The notes under the pieces are model-generated. The model was not told the DNA's origin. It made no database searches and saw only the letters and a program-made list of their open reading frames with translations. Of a stretch of 11,906 nucleotides of DNA, positions 1 to 5,937 are shown piece by piece. The position numbers and the translations under genes are program-made. The stretch is from Paracoccaceae bacterium (GTDB lineage: Bacteria > Pseudomonadota > Alphaproteobacteria > Rhodobacterales > Rhodobacteraceae), in NCBI GenBank assembly GCA_003564655.1, contig PXES01000319.1:1-11906 (forward strand), read 5' to 3'. Within the stretch, counting starts at the first letter, position 1. Each line of letters starts with the position of its first letter.

Positions 1-743
1 ACATGCTGCAGGTATTTCAGCTGCTCTTTCAGCGTCAGCTTGCTTTCGCCGTGAACGCGGTCGGAAAAGTGGATCGGCACCTCGCCGACATTCTCGAACC
101 CGCACTTCACGATCAGTTCCAGGCCGATCTTGTAGCCGACCGGATTGAGGTCCTGCGCTTTCTCGAAATCATCCTTGCGCAGCGCGAAGAAGCCGGACAT
201 GGGATCACGCGCCGTGGTCAGCGGGCGCGCCAGCAGGGTGGCGATGCGGCTGTTCAGCCAGCGCATCATGCCCCAGTCGTCATCGGTCGAGCCGCCATGG
301 ACATAGCGCGATCCGATCACGAATTGCTGGCCGGAAGAGAGCGCCAGTACAAGCGCGGGGATCTTCTCGGGTGGGTGACTCAGGTCGCAATCCATGCACA
401 CCAGAACGGGGTTGCGCGCCAGCCGAAAGCCATCGATCACCGCCGGGCTGAGGCCGCGCTCGCCATCGCGCTCGACGATCCTGACCCAGTCCAGCCCCGC
501 ATCGGCGACGGCTTCGACACTGCCGTCGCGGCTGTTGTCGTCCATGAAGATGAGTTCGACGGAAATACCCTGCGCCTCTTTCAGCGCGCGGACGCGGCGG
601 ATGAGTTCGGGGATGTTCTCGGCCTCGCGGAAGGTCGGCACGATGATGCTGATCGGCGTCGAGATGACGATCTTCGCCAGCGCATCCTCGGGCTCGGGCG
701 ATTGGGGCTCACCTGATCTTGCGGCCAAGCCTTCCACTTCCAT
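1..743 (-). CDS. Family 2 glycosyltransferase, dolichol-phosphate mannosyltransferase type (3' end missing)
   Basis: The minus-strand frame is open from an ATG at 743 to the left edge, giving 247 codons without a stop. It is a GT-A fold polyprenyl-phosphate sugar transferase: IIVPTFREAENI at about residues 33-44, MDDNSRDGS at 67-75, and the metal/nucleotide-binding CMDCDLSHPP at 116-125. FVIGSRYVHGG at 141-151 and ARDPMSGFFALRK at 178-190 are typical of DPM1-like enzymes, and HGESKL follows near 231. Such proteins move a sugar from a nucleotide donor to a polyprenyl phosphate at the inner membrane, feeding glycan or lipid glycosylation; the sugar cannot be told from sequence. The N-terminus is about 25 residues longer than the catalytic core. 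A GTG at 737 sits better behind GAGG (8-nt gap) than the ATG at 743, so either may be the start. Whether a C-terminal membrane domain (GtrA-like) follows lies outside the window. The family is certain, the substrate unknown. Confidence 0.9.
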   Translation of the reverse strand, partial: MEVEGLAARSGEPQSPEPEDALAKIVISTPISIIVPTFREAENIPELIRRVRALKEAQGISVELIFMDDNSRDGSVEAVADAGLDWVRIVERDGERGLSPAVIDGFRLARNPVLVCMDCDLSHPPEKIPALVLALSSGQQFVIGSRYVHGGSTDDDWGMMRWLNSRIATLLARPLTTARDPMSGFFALRKDDFEKAQDLNPVGYKIGLELIVKCGFENVGEVPIHFSDRVHGESKLTLKEQLKYLQH

Positions 744-1108
744 CGCCTCATGAACATACGAAAATCGGGCCCGAGGAACGCGCACGTCCGCGAAGTCAAG
801 CCGATCCGCCGGGTGATTGCAACACCCAAACCGATCCGGGCGAGTCGTGCCCGGATGGCGCGGTCGCCCTCGCCGCTGCCCCCTGTTGCCCGTCCATGCC
901 GTGCTGCGGTTGACGCATGATAGCTCTCTTGCGCCATCATGGCGCCGGTCTGGCGCGCCCTGTCACCACAGCCGGTCGCAGACGGGCTGACGCGAGCTTT
1001 CGCCAAACAGATCCGGCCGCCACGCTCACAGGGACCAAGCACGCACCCCACCAACGGCCGCGCGGGAGCCGTCGAGGCGGGCGCCCTCGCCCTCCATGCA
1101 CCGCGCCC
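744..1108. other. Gene-free stretch between yejA-like gene and glycosyltransferase
   Basis: I see no convincing gene in these 365 bases. The open frames here read as low-complexity Arg/Ala/Pro/Gly-rich shadows on both strands. Two perfect inverted repeats are visible: ATCCGGGC/GCCCGGAT around a 7-base loop at 834-856, and GCGCCAT/ATGGCGC around one base at 931-945. Neither is followed by a T-run, so neither looks like a standard intrinsic terminator. A 40-codon minus-strand frame opens at ATGCGTCAACCG (near 918) and has no recognisable features. No yejB-like permease remnant is seen, although one would be expected downstream of yejA in a complete yej operon. Confidence 0.5.
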
Positions 1109-2926
1109 TTACTCCTCCCACCACCAGACATCGGGCTGGAAGCCGATCCAGTCGCCATACATCGGCAACTGCTCTGGGAAGCGCAACTCGCGGGCATGGG
1201 CGATGCGGGCGCGGTCGGCGAACCAGAAGGGCACGACAAAGCGCCCCGAGGTCAGCACCCGGTCGAGTGCGCGGGTCGTGGCGATGAAATCCTCCTGCTC
1301 GGTGGAGTTCAGCAGCCGCTCGATCAGCGCGTCGATGGCAGGGCTCTGCACCCCCATCAGGTTGCGCGTGCCCGGCGTCTCGGCGGCCGCGGAGCCCCAG
1401 TAGAGCCGCTGCTCGGTGCCGGGCGAAAGCGACAGGCCGCGCACCATGTAGGTCATGTCGAAATCGAACCCGTTCACCCGCTCGGTATACTGCGCCGAAT
1501 CGATGCTCGAGATCGTGACATCCATCCCCAGCCGCCGCAGCGCGTCGTGATAGATGTCGGCGATGGAGGCGACTTCGGTCGAGCCCTGGCGCAGCAGGAT
1601 GCTGAAGCGGAAGGGCTGGCCCTCGGCATTGCGCAGCCGACCGCCCGCGTCGGCCTCCCACCCGGCTTCGGCCAGCAGACGGGTCGCCGCGCGCATGTTG
1701 GCGCGATTGGCGGTGGTGCCGTCCGAGACGGGCAGGCTGTAGCCCTCCATCGCGCCGGGCGGCAGTTCGTCCGCGAAGGGCTCGAGAAACTCGGCCACGC
1801 GCCCTTCGGCCGGGCCATCCTGCATGCCAAGCACGGAGTTCGAGAAATACGAGGTGATGCGCGGGTCGACGCTGTCGTTGATGACCTGGCTGATATACTC
1901 GAAGTTGAAGGCGTGGATCATCGCCTCGCGCACGCGCCAGTCGGCGAACAGCGGATTGCGGGTGTTCATCACAAAACCGGTGATTCCCGAGGGGCGCTGG
2001 TGCGGGATCTCGGATTTGACGATGTCGCCCGCCTGCACGGCGGGAAAGTTGTAGCGCGTGTTCCAGGCATTGGCATTGGTCTCGCGCATGGTGTTCAGAA
2101 GGCCCGAGGTAAAGGCCTCGAACATTGCCGTGCCGTCGCCGAAGAACTCCATATGGATCCGGTCGAGATTGGCCTGCCCGCGCATGAAGGGCAGGTCGTT
2201 GCCCCAGTAGTCGGGGTTGCGGCGCAGATGCACATGACGCCCGGCCTCGAAATTGTCGATCACATACGGCCCGGTCGCGATGGGCACGACCGAGGTGCCC
2301 GATTCGGCGAAATTCTTGTCTTCCCATTGCGCCTTCTGCAGGATCGGGCGCAGGCCCATGATCAGCGGCAATTCGCGGTCGGGCTCTACAAAAGTAAAGC
2401 GCACCGAGCGCGGGCCGGTGGCCTCGGCGGTTTCGATCTGCGCCCAGCTTCCGTGAAAGCGCGGGTGGCCTTCGGTGCCGAGGGTCTCGTAGGACCACAG
2501 CACATCCTCGACCGTCACCGGGCTGCCATCGGAGAATCGGGCCTCTTCGCGCAGGGTGAACTCGACGAAGGACCGCGCCTCATCTGTCTCGACTGATTCG
2601 GCCAGCAGTCCGTAGAGGGTGAAGGGCTCGTCCCAGCTGCGGCCCATCAGGCTTTCATAGACGAGATACTGCAACTGCCAGGGCGTGCGCCCGCGCAGAA
2701 TATGCGGGTTGAGCGAGTCGAAGCTGCCGACCTCGCCCTGCACGATCCGCCCGCCGCTTGGCGCGTCAGGATTGACATGGGGCAGATGCTCAAAATCTGG
2801 TGGGAGCGCGGGGTCGCCATACATAGCTATGCCATGCATGGGCTGCGCCGATGCCGTCGGCACCCACCCCGAGATTGCGAAGATACATGAAAATGTGGCA
2901 GCGATATGGCGGGAAGATGGCAGCAT
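1109..2926 (-). CDS. yejA: Periplasmic peptide-binding protein of an ABC importer, YejA type (SBP family 5)
   Basis: This 605-residue protein is an extracellular solute-binding protein of family 5. A signal peptide is clear: MLPSSRH, a hydrophobic core, then TASA-QP with likely cleavage after residue 27. The mature N-terminus HGIAMYGDPALPPDFEH with VNPDAPSGG (51-59) and GSFDSLNPHILRG (67-79) matches the YejA branch, which serves the YejABEF importer of oligopeptides and microcin C in other bacteria. The family signature ARFSDGSPVTVEDVLWSYE lies at 129-147, and the length fits. The start at 2926 has GGAG about 9 bases upstream and a good -35/-10 pair at 2968-2996. No permease or ATPase gene follows: the next gene downstream, 365 bp away, is a glycosyltransferase. 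It therefore looks like an orphan binding protein that would have to dock on a transporter encoded elsewhere. The family call is firm; the ligand is inferred. Confidence 0.88.
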   Translation of the reverse strand: MLPSSRHIAATFSCIFAISGWVPTASAQPMHGIAMYGDPALPPDFEHLPHVNPDAPSGGRIVQGEVGSFDSLNPHILRGRTPWQLQYLVYESLMGRSWDEPFTLYGLLAESVETDEARSFVEFTLREEARFSDGSPVTVEDVLWSYETLGTEGHPRFHGSWAQIETAEATGPRSVRFTFVEPDRELPLIMGLRPILQKAQWEDKNFAESGTSVVPIATGPYVIDNFEAGRHVHLRRNPDYWGNDLPFMRGQANLDRIHMEFFGDGTAMFEAFTSGLLNTMRETNANAWNTRYNFPAVQAGDIVKSEIPHQRPSGITGFVMNTRNPLFADWRVREAMIHAFNFEYISQVINDSVDPRITSYFSNSVLGMQDGPAEGRVAEFLEPFADELPPGAMEGYSLPVSDGTTANRANMRAATRLLAEAGWEADAGGRLRNAEGQPFRFSILLRQGSTEVASIADIYHDALRRLGMDVTISSIDSAQYTERVNGFDFDMTYMVRGLSLSPGTEQRLYWGSAAAETPGTRNLMGVQSPAIDALIERLLNSTEQEDFIATTRALDRVLTSGRFVVPFWFADRARIAHARELRFPEQLPMYGDWIGFQPDVWWWEE

Positions 2927-2967
2927 TGGCGCGTCTCCGGGGTGTTCGGGGGGCGAAGTTTCCAGTG

Positions 2968-2996
2968 ACGCTACAGTGCGTTGCCAGAGTTTTCAA
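2968..2996 (-). promoter_or_regulatory. Putative sigma70-type promoter of the yejA-like gene
   Basis: On the minus strand TTGAAA (2996-2991) is followed after exactly 17 bases by TAGCGT (2973-2968). The expected transcription start is about 35 bases before the ATG at 2926, with GGAG as ribosome binding site in between. The -35 box is good and the -10 box mediocre. Its -35 box lies only 9 bases from the -35 box of the divergent promoter at 3006-3034. Confidence 0.5.
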
Positions 2997-3005
2997 ACTT
3001 TTAGC

Positions 3006-3034
3006 TTGGAAGCGCGCGGCAGAATGGTTATAAC
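3006..3034 (+). promoter_or_regulatory. Putative sigma70-type promoter driving the candidate small RNA
   Basis: TTGGAA (3006-3011) and TATAAC (3029-3034) are separated by exactly 17 bases. Each box matches the sigma70 consensus closely, and TATAAC stands out in a GC-rich genome. The predicted start is near A3041. No open reading frame of note begins between here and the strong terminator at 3088-3115, so the product is most simply a short untranslated RNA. Confidence 0.6.
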
Positions 3035-3040
3035 GGTGGC

Positions 3041-3115
3041 ACTGCTCGATAGGTTTCTTGCCTGTATGAAACCTGCCTCAATAACTGACGCCCGCCTTGT
3101 GCGGGCGTTTTTTTT
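3041..3115 (+). ncRNA. Candidate small RNA of about 75 nt (possible suhB/MmgR, alpha-r8 type)
   Basis: Three elements sit in register on the plus strand: a near-consensus promoter, a short body, and a perfect rho-independent terminator. The body has a first hairpin, AGGTTTC (3051-3057) pairing with GAAACCT (3068-3074) around a 10-base loop TTGCCTGTAT. A single-stranded linker GCCTCAATAACTG follows, then the terminator hairpin and eight T residues. The linker contains CCTC, which could pair with Shine-Dalgarno sequences. This size and two-hairpin layout resemble the alphaproteobacterial suhB/MmgR (alpha-r8) small RNAs; MmgR of Sinorhizobium meliloti is about 77 nt and limits polyhydroxybutyrate granule formation. 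That assignment comes from architecture and memory only. The downstream gene is 3-hydroxybutyrate dehydrogenase, which fits the theme. That a short transcript is made is likely; the family name is uncertain. Confidence 0.6.
3088..3115 (+). terminator. Rho-independent terminator of the candidate small RNA
   Basis: ACGCCCGC (3088-3095) and GCGGGCGT (3101-3108) form a perfect 8-bp GC-rich stem around CTTGT. The stem is followed by an uninterrupted run of eight T residues (3108-3115). It works only in the plus direction. The only plus-strand unit it can end begins at the promoter at 3006-3034. It also insulates bdhA from that transcript. Confidence 0.9.
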
Positions 3116-3126
3116 GGCCTGTCGCC

Positions 3127-3186
3127 GGGGGTCTGACAGGGGGTCTGACACGGGGCCTAACACGGGGCCTAACACGGGGCCTGACG
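3127..3186. repeat. Five tandem copies of a 12-bp unit
   Basis: Five consecutive units follow the pattern GGGG(T/C)CT(G/A)ACA(C/G). The repeated cores begin at 3131, 3143, 3155, 3167 and 3179, exactly 12 bases apart; the two central copies are identical and the outer ones differ by one to three bases. The array lies between the small-RNA terminator and the promoter region of bdhA. Because 12 is a multiple of 3 the array is open in several frames, which explains a spurious Gly-Leu-Thr-Arg repeat fused in frame upstream of bdhA. Confidence 0.9.
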
Positions 3187-3231
3187 GAGCCCCATCGCGA
3201 TAGCATCAAAGCCTGCCTTGCGCCCCGTCGT

Positions 3232-3247
3232 GACACCGCGCGGTGTC
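3232..3247. promoter_or_regulatory. Perfect 16-bp palindrome upstream of bdhA
   Basis: GACACCGCGCGGTGTC is self-complementary over its full length, 62 bases before the bdhA start codon. A dimeric regulator could bind it, or the RNA could fold into a short hairpin. No T-run follows, so it is not an obvious terminator. No regulator can be assigned from the sequence. Confidence 0.4.
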
Positions 3248-3273
3248 TGGCCTTTGACGCCGCACTTGCTATG

Positions 3274-3284
3274 CTGCACGGCAG
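3274..3284. promoter_or_regulatory. CTGC-N3-GCAG site, possible PhaR operator of bdhA
   Basis: The site reads CTGC-ACG-GCAG, a perfect dyad 25 bases before the bdhA start codon, just after a TATGCT (3270-3275) that could serve as a -10 box. CTGC-N3/4-GCAG is, as I recall, the motif bound by PhaR, the polyhydroxybutyrate-sensing repressor of Rhodobacter and Paracoccus. The neighbouring gene's role in 3-hydroxybutyrate metabolism makes this reading attractive, but the motif is short enough to occur by chance. Confidence 0.4.
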
Positions 3285-3309
3285 AGACAGCAAGCAGGGG
3301 ACATGCGAC

Positions 3310-4083
3310 ATGCAACTGGCAGGCAAGCGCGCGATCGTGACCGGATCGACATCGGGAATCGGGCTGGGTGTGGCGCGCGAACTGGCGCGGGCCGGGGCGC
3401 AGGTGGTGCTCAACTCGTTCAGCGATTCGCCCGAGGATCACGCCGTCGCCGAAAAGCTCGCCCGCGAGACCGGCGCCGAGTGCCGTTATGTTGAGGCGGA
3501 CATGGCCGATGCCGGGCAATGCCGGGCGCTGATCGAACAGGCGGGCGGCTGCGATATCCTGGTCAACAACGCGGGCATCCAGCATGTCGCGCGGCTCGAG
3601 GAGTTTCCGGTCGAGAAATGGGATGCGATCGTCGCGATCAACATGTCCTCGGCCTTTCACACCACGGCGGCGGCGCTGCCGGGCATGTACAAGGCGGGCT
3701 GGGGGCGGGTGATCAACATCGCCTCGGCCCACGGGCTGACGGCGAGCCCCTACAAGGCGGCCTATGTCGCGGCCAAGCACGGTGTGGTGGGGCTGACCAA
3801 GACCACGGCCCTTGAGGCGGCGGGGACAGGCGTCACCTGCAATGCGATCTGCCCGGGCTATGTGCTGACACCGCTGGTCGAGTCGCAGATCCCCGACCAG
3901 ATGAAGGCGCATGACATGGACCGCGAGACCGTGATTCGCGAGGTGATGCTGACGCGCCAGCCCTCGCGCGAGTTCGCTACGGTCGAGCAGATGGGCGGAA
4001 CGGCGGTGTTCCTGTGCTCGGACGCGGCGGCGCAGATCACTGGCACGACGATTTCGGTCGATGGCGGCTGGACGGCGCTGTGA
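3310..4083 (+). CDS. bdhA: D-3-hydroxybutyrate dehydrogenase (short-chain dehydrogenase/reductase)
   Basis: A cytosolic NAD+-dependent enzyme that interconverts (R)-3-hydroxybutyrate and acetoacetate, a step in polyhydroxybutyrate mobilisation and ketone-body use. The 257-residue product has the full classical SDR set: TGSTSGIG (11-18), NNAG (87-90 region), Asn111, Ser139, Tyr152 and Lys156. Residues tied to substrate binding in characterised 3-hydroxybutyrate dehydrogenases are also in place: Gln91 in GIQH, His141 in SAHG, Lys149 before AAYVAAKHG, and Trp254 in DGGWTAL. The ATG at 3310 is chosen because AGGGG ends 9 bases before it and homologues start MxLxGKxAIVTGSTSGIG; upstream in-frame codons encode only the tandem repeat. 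The patatin gene follows after 86 bp in the same direction, so co-transcription is likely. Upstream lie a palindrome and a PhaR-like site. Confidence 0.93.
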   Translation: MQLAGKRAIVTGSTSGIGLGVARELARAGAQVVLNSFSDSPEDHAVAEKLARETGAECRYVEADMADAGQCRALIEQAGGCDILVNNAGIQHVARLEEFPVEKWDAIVAINMSSAFHTTAAALPGMYKAGWGRVINIASAHGLTASPYKAAYVAAKHGVVGLTKTTALEAAGTGVTCNAICPGYVLTPLVESQIPDQMKAHDMDRETVIREVMLTRQPSREFATVEQMGGTAVFLCSDAAAQITGTTISVDGGWTAL

Positions 4084-4112
4084 GAGGCGGGGCGCGCCCG
4101 GGCAGCGCCGCG

Positions 4113-4153
4113 CCGGCGGCAGCCGGGGGTTGAGTATTTCTGGCAAGAAAATG
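4113..4153 (+). repeat. Short hairpin followed by a GAGTATTT...GGCAAG intergenic motif
   Basis: CCGGC (4113-4117) pairs with GCCGG (4122-4126) around GGCA. The stretch GAGTATTTCTGGCAAGAAAA (4132-4151) follows, just before the patatin gene. Strings of this AGTATTT...GGCAA type are, from memory, common between genes in Rhodobacteraceae. A diverged relative is at 8626-8650. The AT-rich block contrasts sharply with its surroundings. Its function is unknown. Confidence 0.35.
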
Positions 4154-4169
4154 TGAGGGTCGGGGCAGC

Positions 4170-5204
4170 ATGAGCAAACGCATCAATCTCGCGCTTCAGG
4201 GGGGTGGGGCGCATGGGGCGTTTACCTGGGGGGTTCTGGACCGGCTGTTGCAGGAGCCGGATATCGAGATCGCGGCGATGTCGGGCACCTCGGCCGGGGC
4301 GCTGAATGGCGCGGCACTCAAGGCCGGCTGGGCCGAGGCCGGGGCCGAAGGGGCGCGGGTGCTGCTCGACCGGGTGTGGCATCAGGTCGGTGCGGTGCAT
4401 GATCTGCGCCTGACGGGGTGGATCGCGCAGGCGCTGCCGCCAGTGGGGGTGATCAATTCCTGGATGGAGCAGATGATGCCCGTCTCGCCCGCCGATCTGG
4501 CCGCGCTGGTCACGAGCCCCTATCAGTATGGCGCGCTCTATCGCAATCCGCTGGAGCCGGTGGTGCGCTCTCTCAATTACGACCGGGTCTGCGCCTCCGA
4601 CGGGCCGGAGCTGCACATCGCCGCGACCAATGTGCGCACCGGCAAGATCCGCGTCTTTTCGGGGCCGGAGGTGTCGGGCGAGGTGATCCTTGCCTCGGCC
4701 TGCCTGCCGACGCTGTTTCAGGCGGTCGAGTTCACCGACCCGCGCACCGGCGAGGTCGAGGCGTTCTGGGATGGCGGCTACACGGGCAACCCGGCGTTGT
4801 TTCCGCTGTTTCGCAGCCATCTGCCCGATGATGTGGTGATCGTGAACATCAACCCGCTGCGGCGCGATGACGTGCCCCAGACCCCGCAGGCGATCCAGAA
4901 CCGTATCAACGAGATCAGCTTCAACTCGTCGCTGTTGCGCGAATTGCGCGCGATCCGCTTCGTCAAGGACCTGATCGCCGAGGGGCGGATGGAGCGCGGC
5001 ACCATGAAGGATGTGCTTGTGCATATGGTCGCCGATGACGACCTGATGACGACGCTTTCGGTGACCAGTAAGGTGACGCCGACGCCCTATCTGCTGCACA
5101 CGCTGAAAGAGGCGGGGCGCAAGGCCTGCGACGGGTTCCTGTCGCGCCACAAGGCGGATCTGAACGCCCGCGCGACCGTCAGCCTGGAGGAGATGTTTGG
5201 CTGA
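4170..5204 (+). CDS. Patatin-like phospholipase family protein with C-terminal DUF3734-type region
   Basis: The 344-residue protein is a bacterial patatin, a Ser-Asp dyad lipid acyl hydrolase. The oxyanion loop GGGAHG is at 11-16, the nucleophile elbow GTSAG at 39-43 (Ser41), and the catalytic Asp in DGG at 201-203. The last ~80 residues (VLVHMVADDDLMTTL onward) match the DUF3734-type tail of this subgroup. There is no signal peptide, so it is likely cytosolic or membrane-associated. It begins 86 bp after bdhA with GGGG upstream of the ATG. The pairing with bdhA suggests acyl-ester or polyhydroxybutyrate-related turnover, but the sequence proves only hydrolase potential. Its last 26 bases overlap the convergent DUF502 gene. 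Confidence 0.9.
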   Translation: MSKRINLALQGGGAHGAFTWGVLDRLLQEPDIEIAAMSGTSAGALNGAALKAGWAEAGAEGARVLLDRVWHQVGAVHDLRLTGWIAQALPPVGVINSWMEQMMPVSPADLAALVTSPYQYGALYRNPLEPVVRSLNYDRVCASDGPELHIAATNVRTGKIRVFSGPEVSGEVILASACLPTLFQAVEFTDPRTGEVEAFWDGGYTGNPALFPLFRSHLPDDVVIVNINPLRRDDVPQTPQAIQNRINEISFNSSLLRELRAIRFVKDLIAEGRMERGTMKDVLVHMVADDDLMTTLSVTSKVTPTPYLLHTLKEAGRKACDGFLSRHKADLNARATVSLEEMFG

Positions 5205-5871
5205 GCGCGGCTGCCGCCGCCGGGCGCGGTTTGCGCGATGCGGGGTAGACCAGCCCCGCCGAGATCACCAGCTTCGCGGCATCCTCGATCTGCATGTCGA
5301 GTTCGATCACATCCTTGCGCGGGACGAACAGCAGAAACCCCGAGGTCGGGTTGGGCGTCGTGGGCAGGAAGATCGAGATCATCTCGCCATTCTCGGCCAG
5401 GTGTTCGCCGATCTCGCCGCGGGTGGTGGTCGAGATGAAGGCCACCGCCCAGACCCCGGGGCGCGGATACTGCACCAGGCAGGCGCGGTCGAAGGTCGGC
5501 GCCTGGCGTGACAGGATGGTGTCGGCGATCTGCTTCACCGCGTTGTAGATCGACCGGATGACGGGCATCGCCTCGACTATGCGCTCGCCCCAGGCGACCA
5601 GCGTGCGCCCGATCAGCCCCTTGGTGAAATAGCCCATCACCAGGGTGAAGACGAAGAACAGCACGACACCGACACCGGGGATATCGAGCCCCAGCACGAC
5701 CTCGGGCCGCAGTCGCCGCGGGATCAGCGGCATCACCAGCCCGTCGATCCAGGTGATGACGTTCCAGACCAGCCAGATGGTGAGCACCGCAGGCGCGATG
5801 ACCGCGAGCCCGGCAAGGAAGTTGCCGCGCAGCGAGGCGACCAGGCCGCGTTTTCCGGGGTCAGCGCTCAT
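5179..5871 (-). CDS. DUF502 family inner-membrane protein
   Basis: This 230-residue protein belongs to the DUF502 family, whose biochemical role is unknown. Two membrane segments are evident: about 19-41 (FLAGLAVIAPAVLTIWLVW region) and 66-86 (GVGVVLFFVFTLVMGYF region). The family signature PVIRSIYNAVKQ follows at 103-114, and the soluble C-terminal half contains FLPTTPNPTSGFL and VPRKD. Length is typical. A GGAG lies 10 bases before the ATG, in the loop of a small hairpin formed by GAAATC/GATTTC (5878-5897). A TTGCAA-17-CATCTA promoter is at 5901-5929, so the gene is probably a single unit separate from psuG. It converges on the patatin gene and shares 26 bases with it, with no terminator between them. 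Confidence 0.9.
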   Translation of the reverse strand: MSADPGKRGLVASLRGNFLAGLAVIAPAVLTIWLVWNVITWIDGLVMPLIPRRLRPEVVLGLDIPGVGVVLFFVFTLVMGYFTKGLIGRTLVAWGERIVEAMPVIRSIYNAVKQIADTILSRQAPTFDRACLVQYPRPGVWAVAFISTTTRGEIGEHLAENGEMISIFLPTTPNPTSGFLLFVPRKDVIELDMQIEDAAKLVISAGLVYPASRKPRPAAAAALSQTSPPG

Positions 5872-5900
5872 GGGCCGAAATCTCCAGTTGGATTTCGCGC

Positions 5901-5929
5901 TAGATGGGGCAGGGCGGCGCGGATTGCAA
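5901..5929 (-). promoter_or_regulatory. Putative promoter of the DUF502 gene
   Basis: Minus-strand TTGCAA (5929-5924) and CATCTA (5906-5901) have a 17-base spacer. The pair starts just after the psuG stop codon and sits 30 bases before the DUF502 start codon. The boxes are moderate matches, so this is supported mainly by spacing and position. Confidence 0.4.
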
Positions 5930-5937
5930 GCGCGGGG

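Noticed and set aside
834..856. Inverted repeat ATCCGGGC/GCCCGGAT as a terminator
   Set aside because: No T-run follows on either strand and it lies far from the yejA stop codon; recorded only as a dyad.
581..1054. Minus-strand frame of 157 codons upstream of and overlapping the glycosyltransferase
   Set aside because: Its C-terminal third is out-of-frame glycosyltransferase sequence rich in Arg/Ser, and no domain is recognisable.
917..2596. Long plus-strand open frame opposite the yejA-like gene (559 codons)
   Set aside because: It is antisense to a clear solute-binding protein and has the His/Gly/Arg/Asp-rich composition of a shadow frame in GC-rich DNA.
3127..3186. CRISPR array
   Set aside because: The units are 12 bp, directly abutting and without spacers; no cas genes are present.
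3248..3270. Sigma54 promoter upstream of bdhA (TGGCC...TTGCT)
   Set aside because: The GG and GC dinucleotides are 19 bases apart instead of the required ~12.
3097..3309. In-frame N-terminal extension of bdhA with Gly-Leu-Thr-Arg repeats
   Set aside because: It is the 12-bp tandem repeat read through. Homologues begin at the ATG at 3310, which has a good Shine-Dalgarno, and the extension would start inside the terminator.
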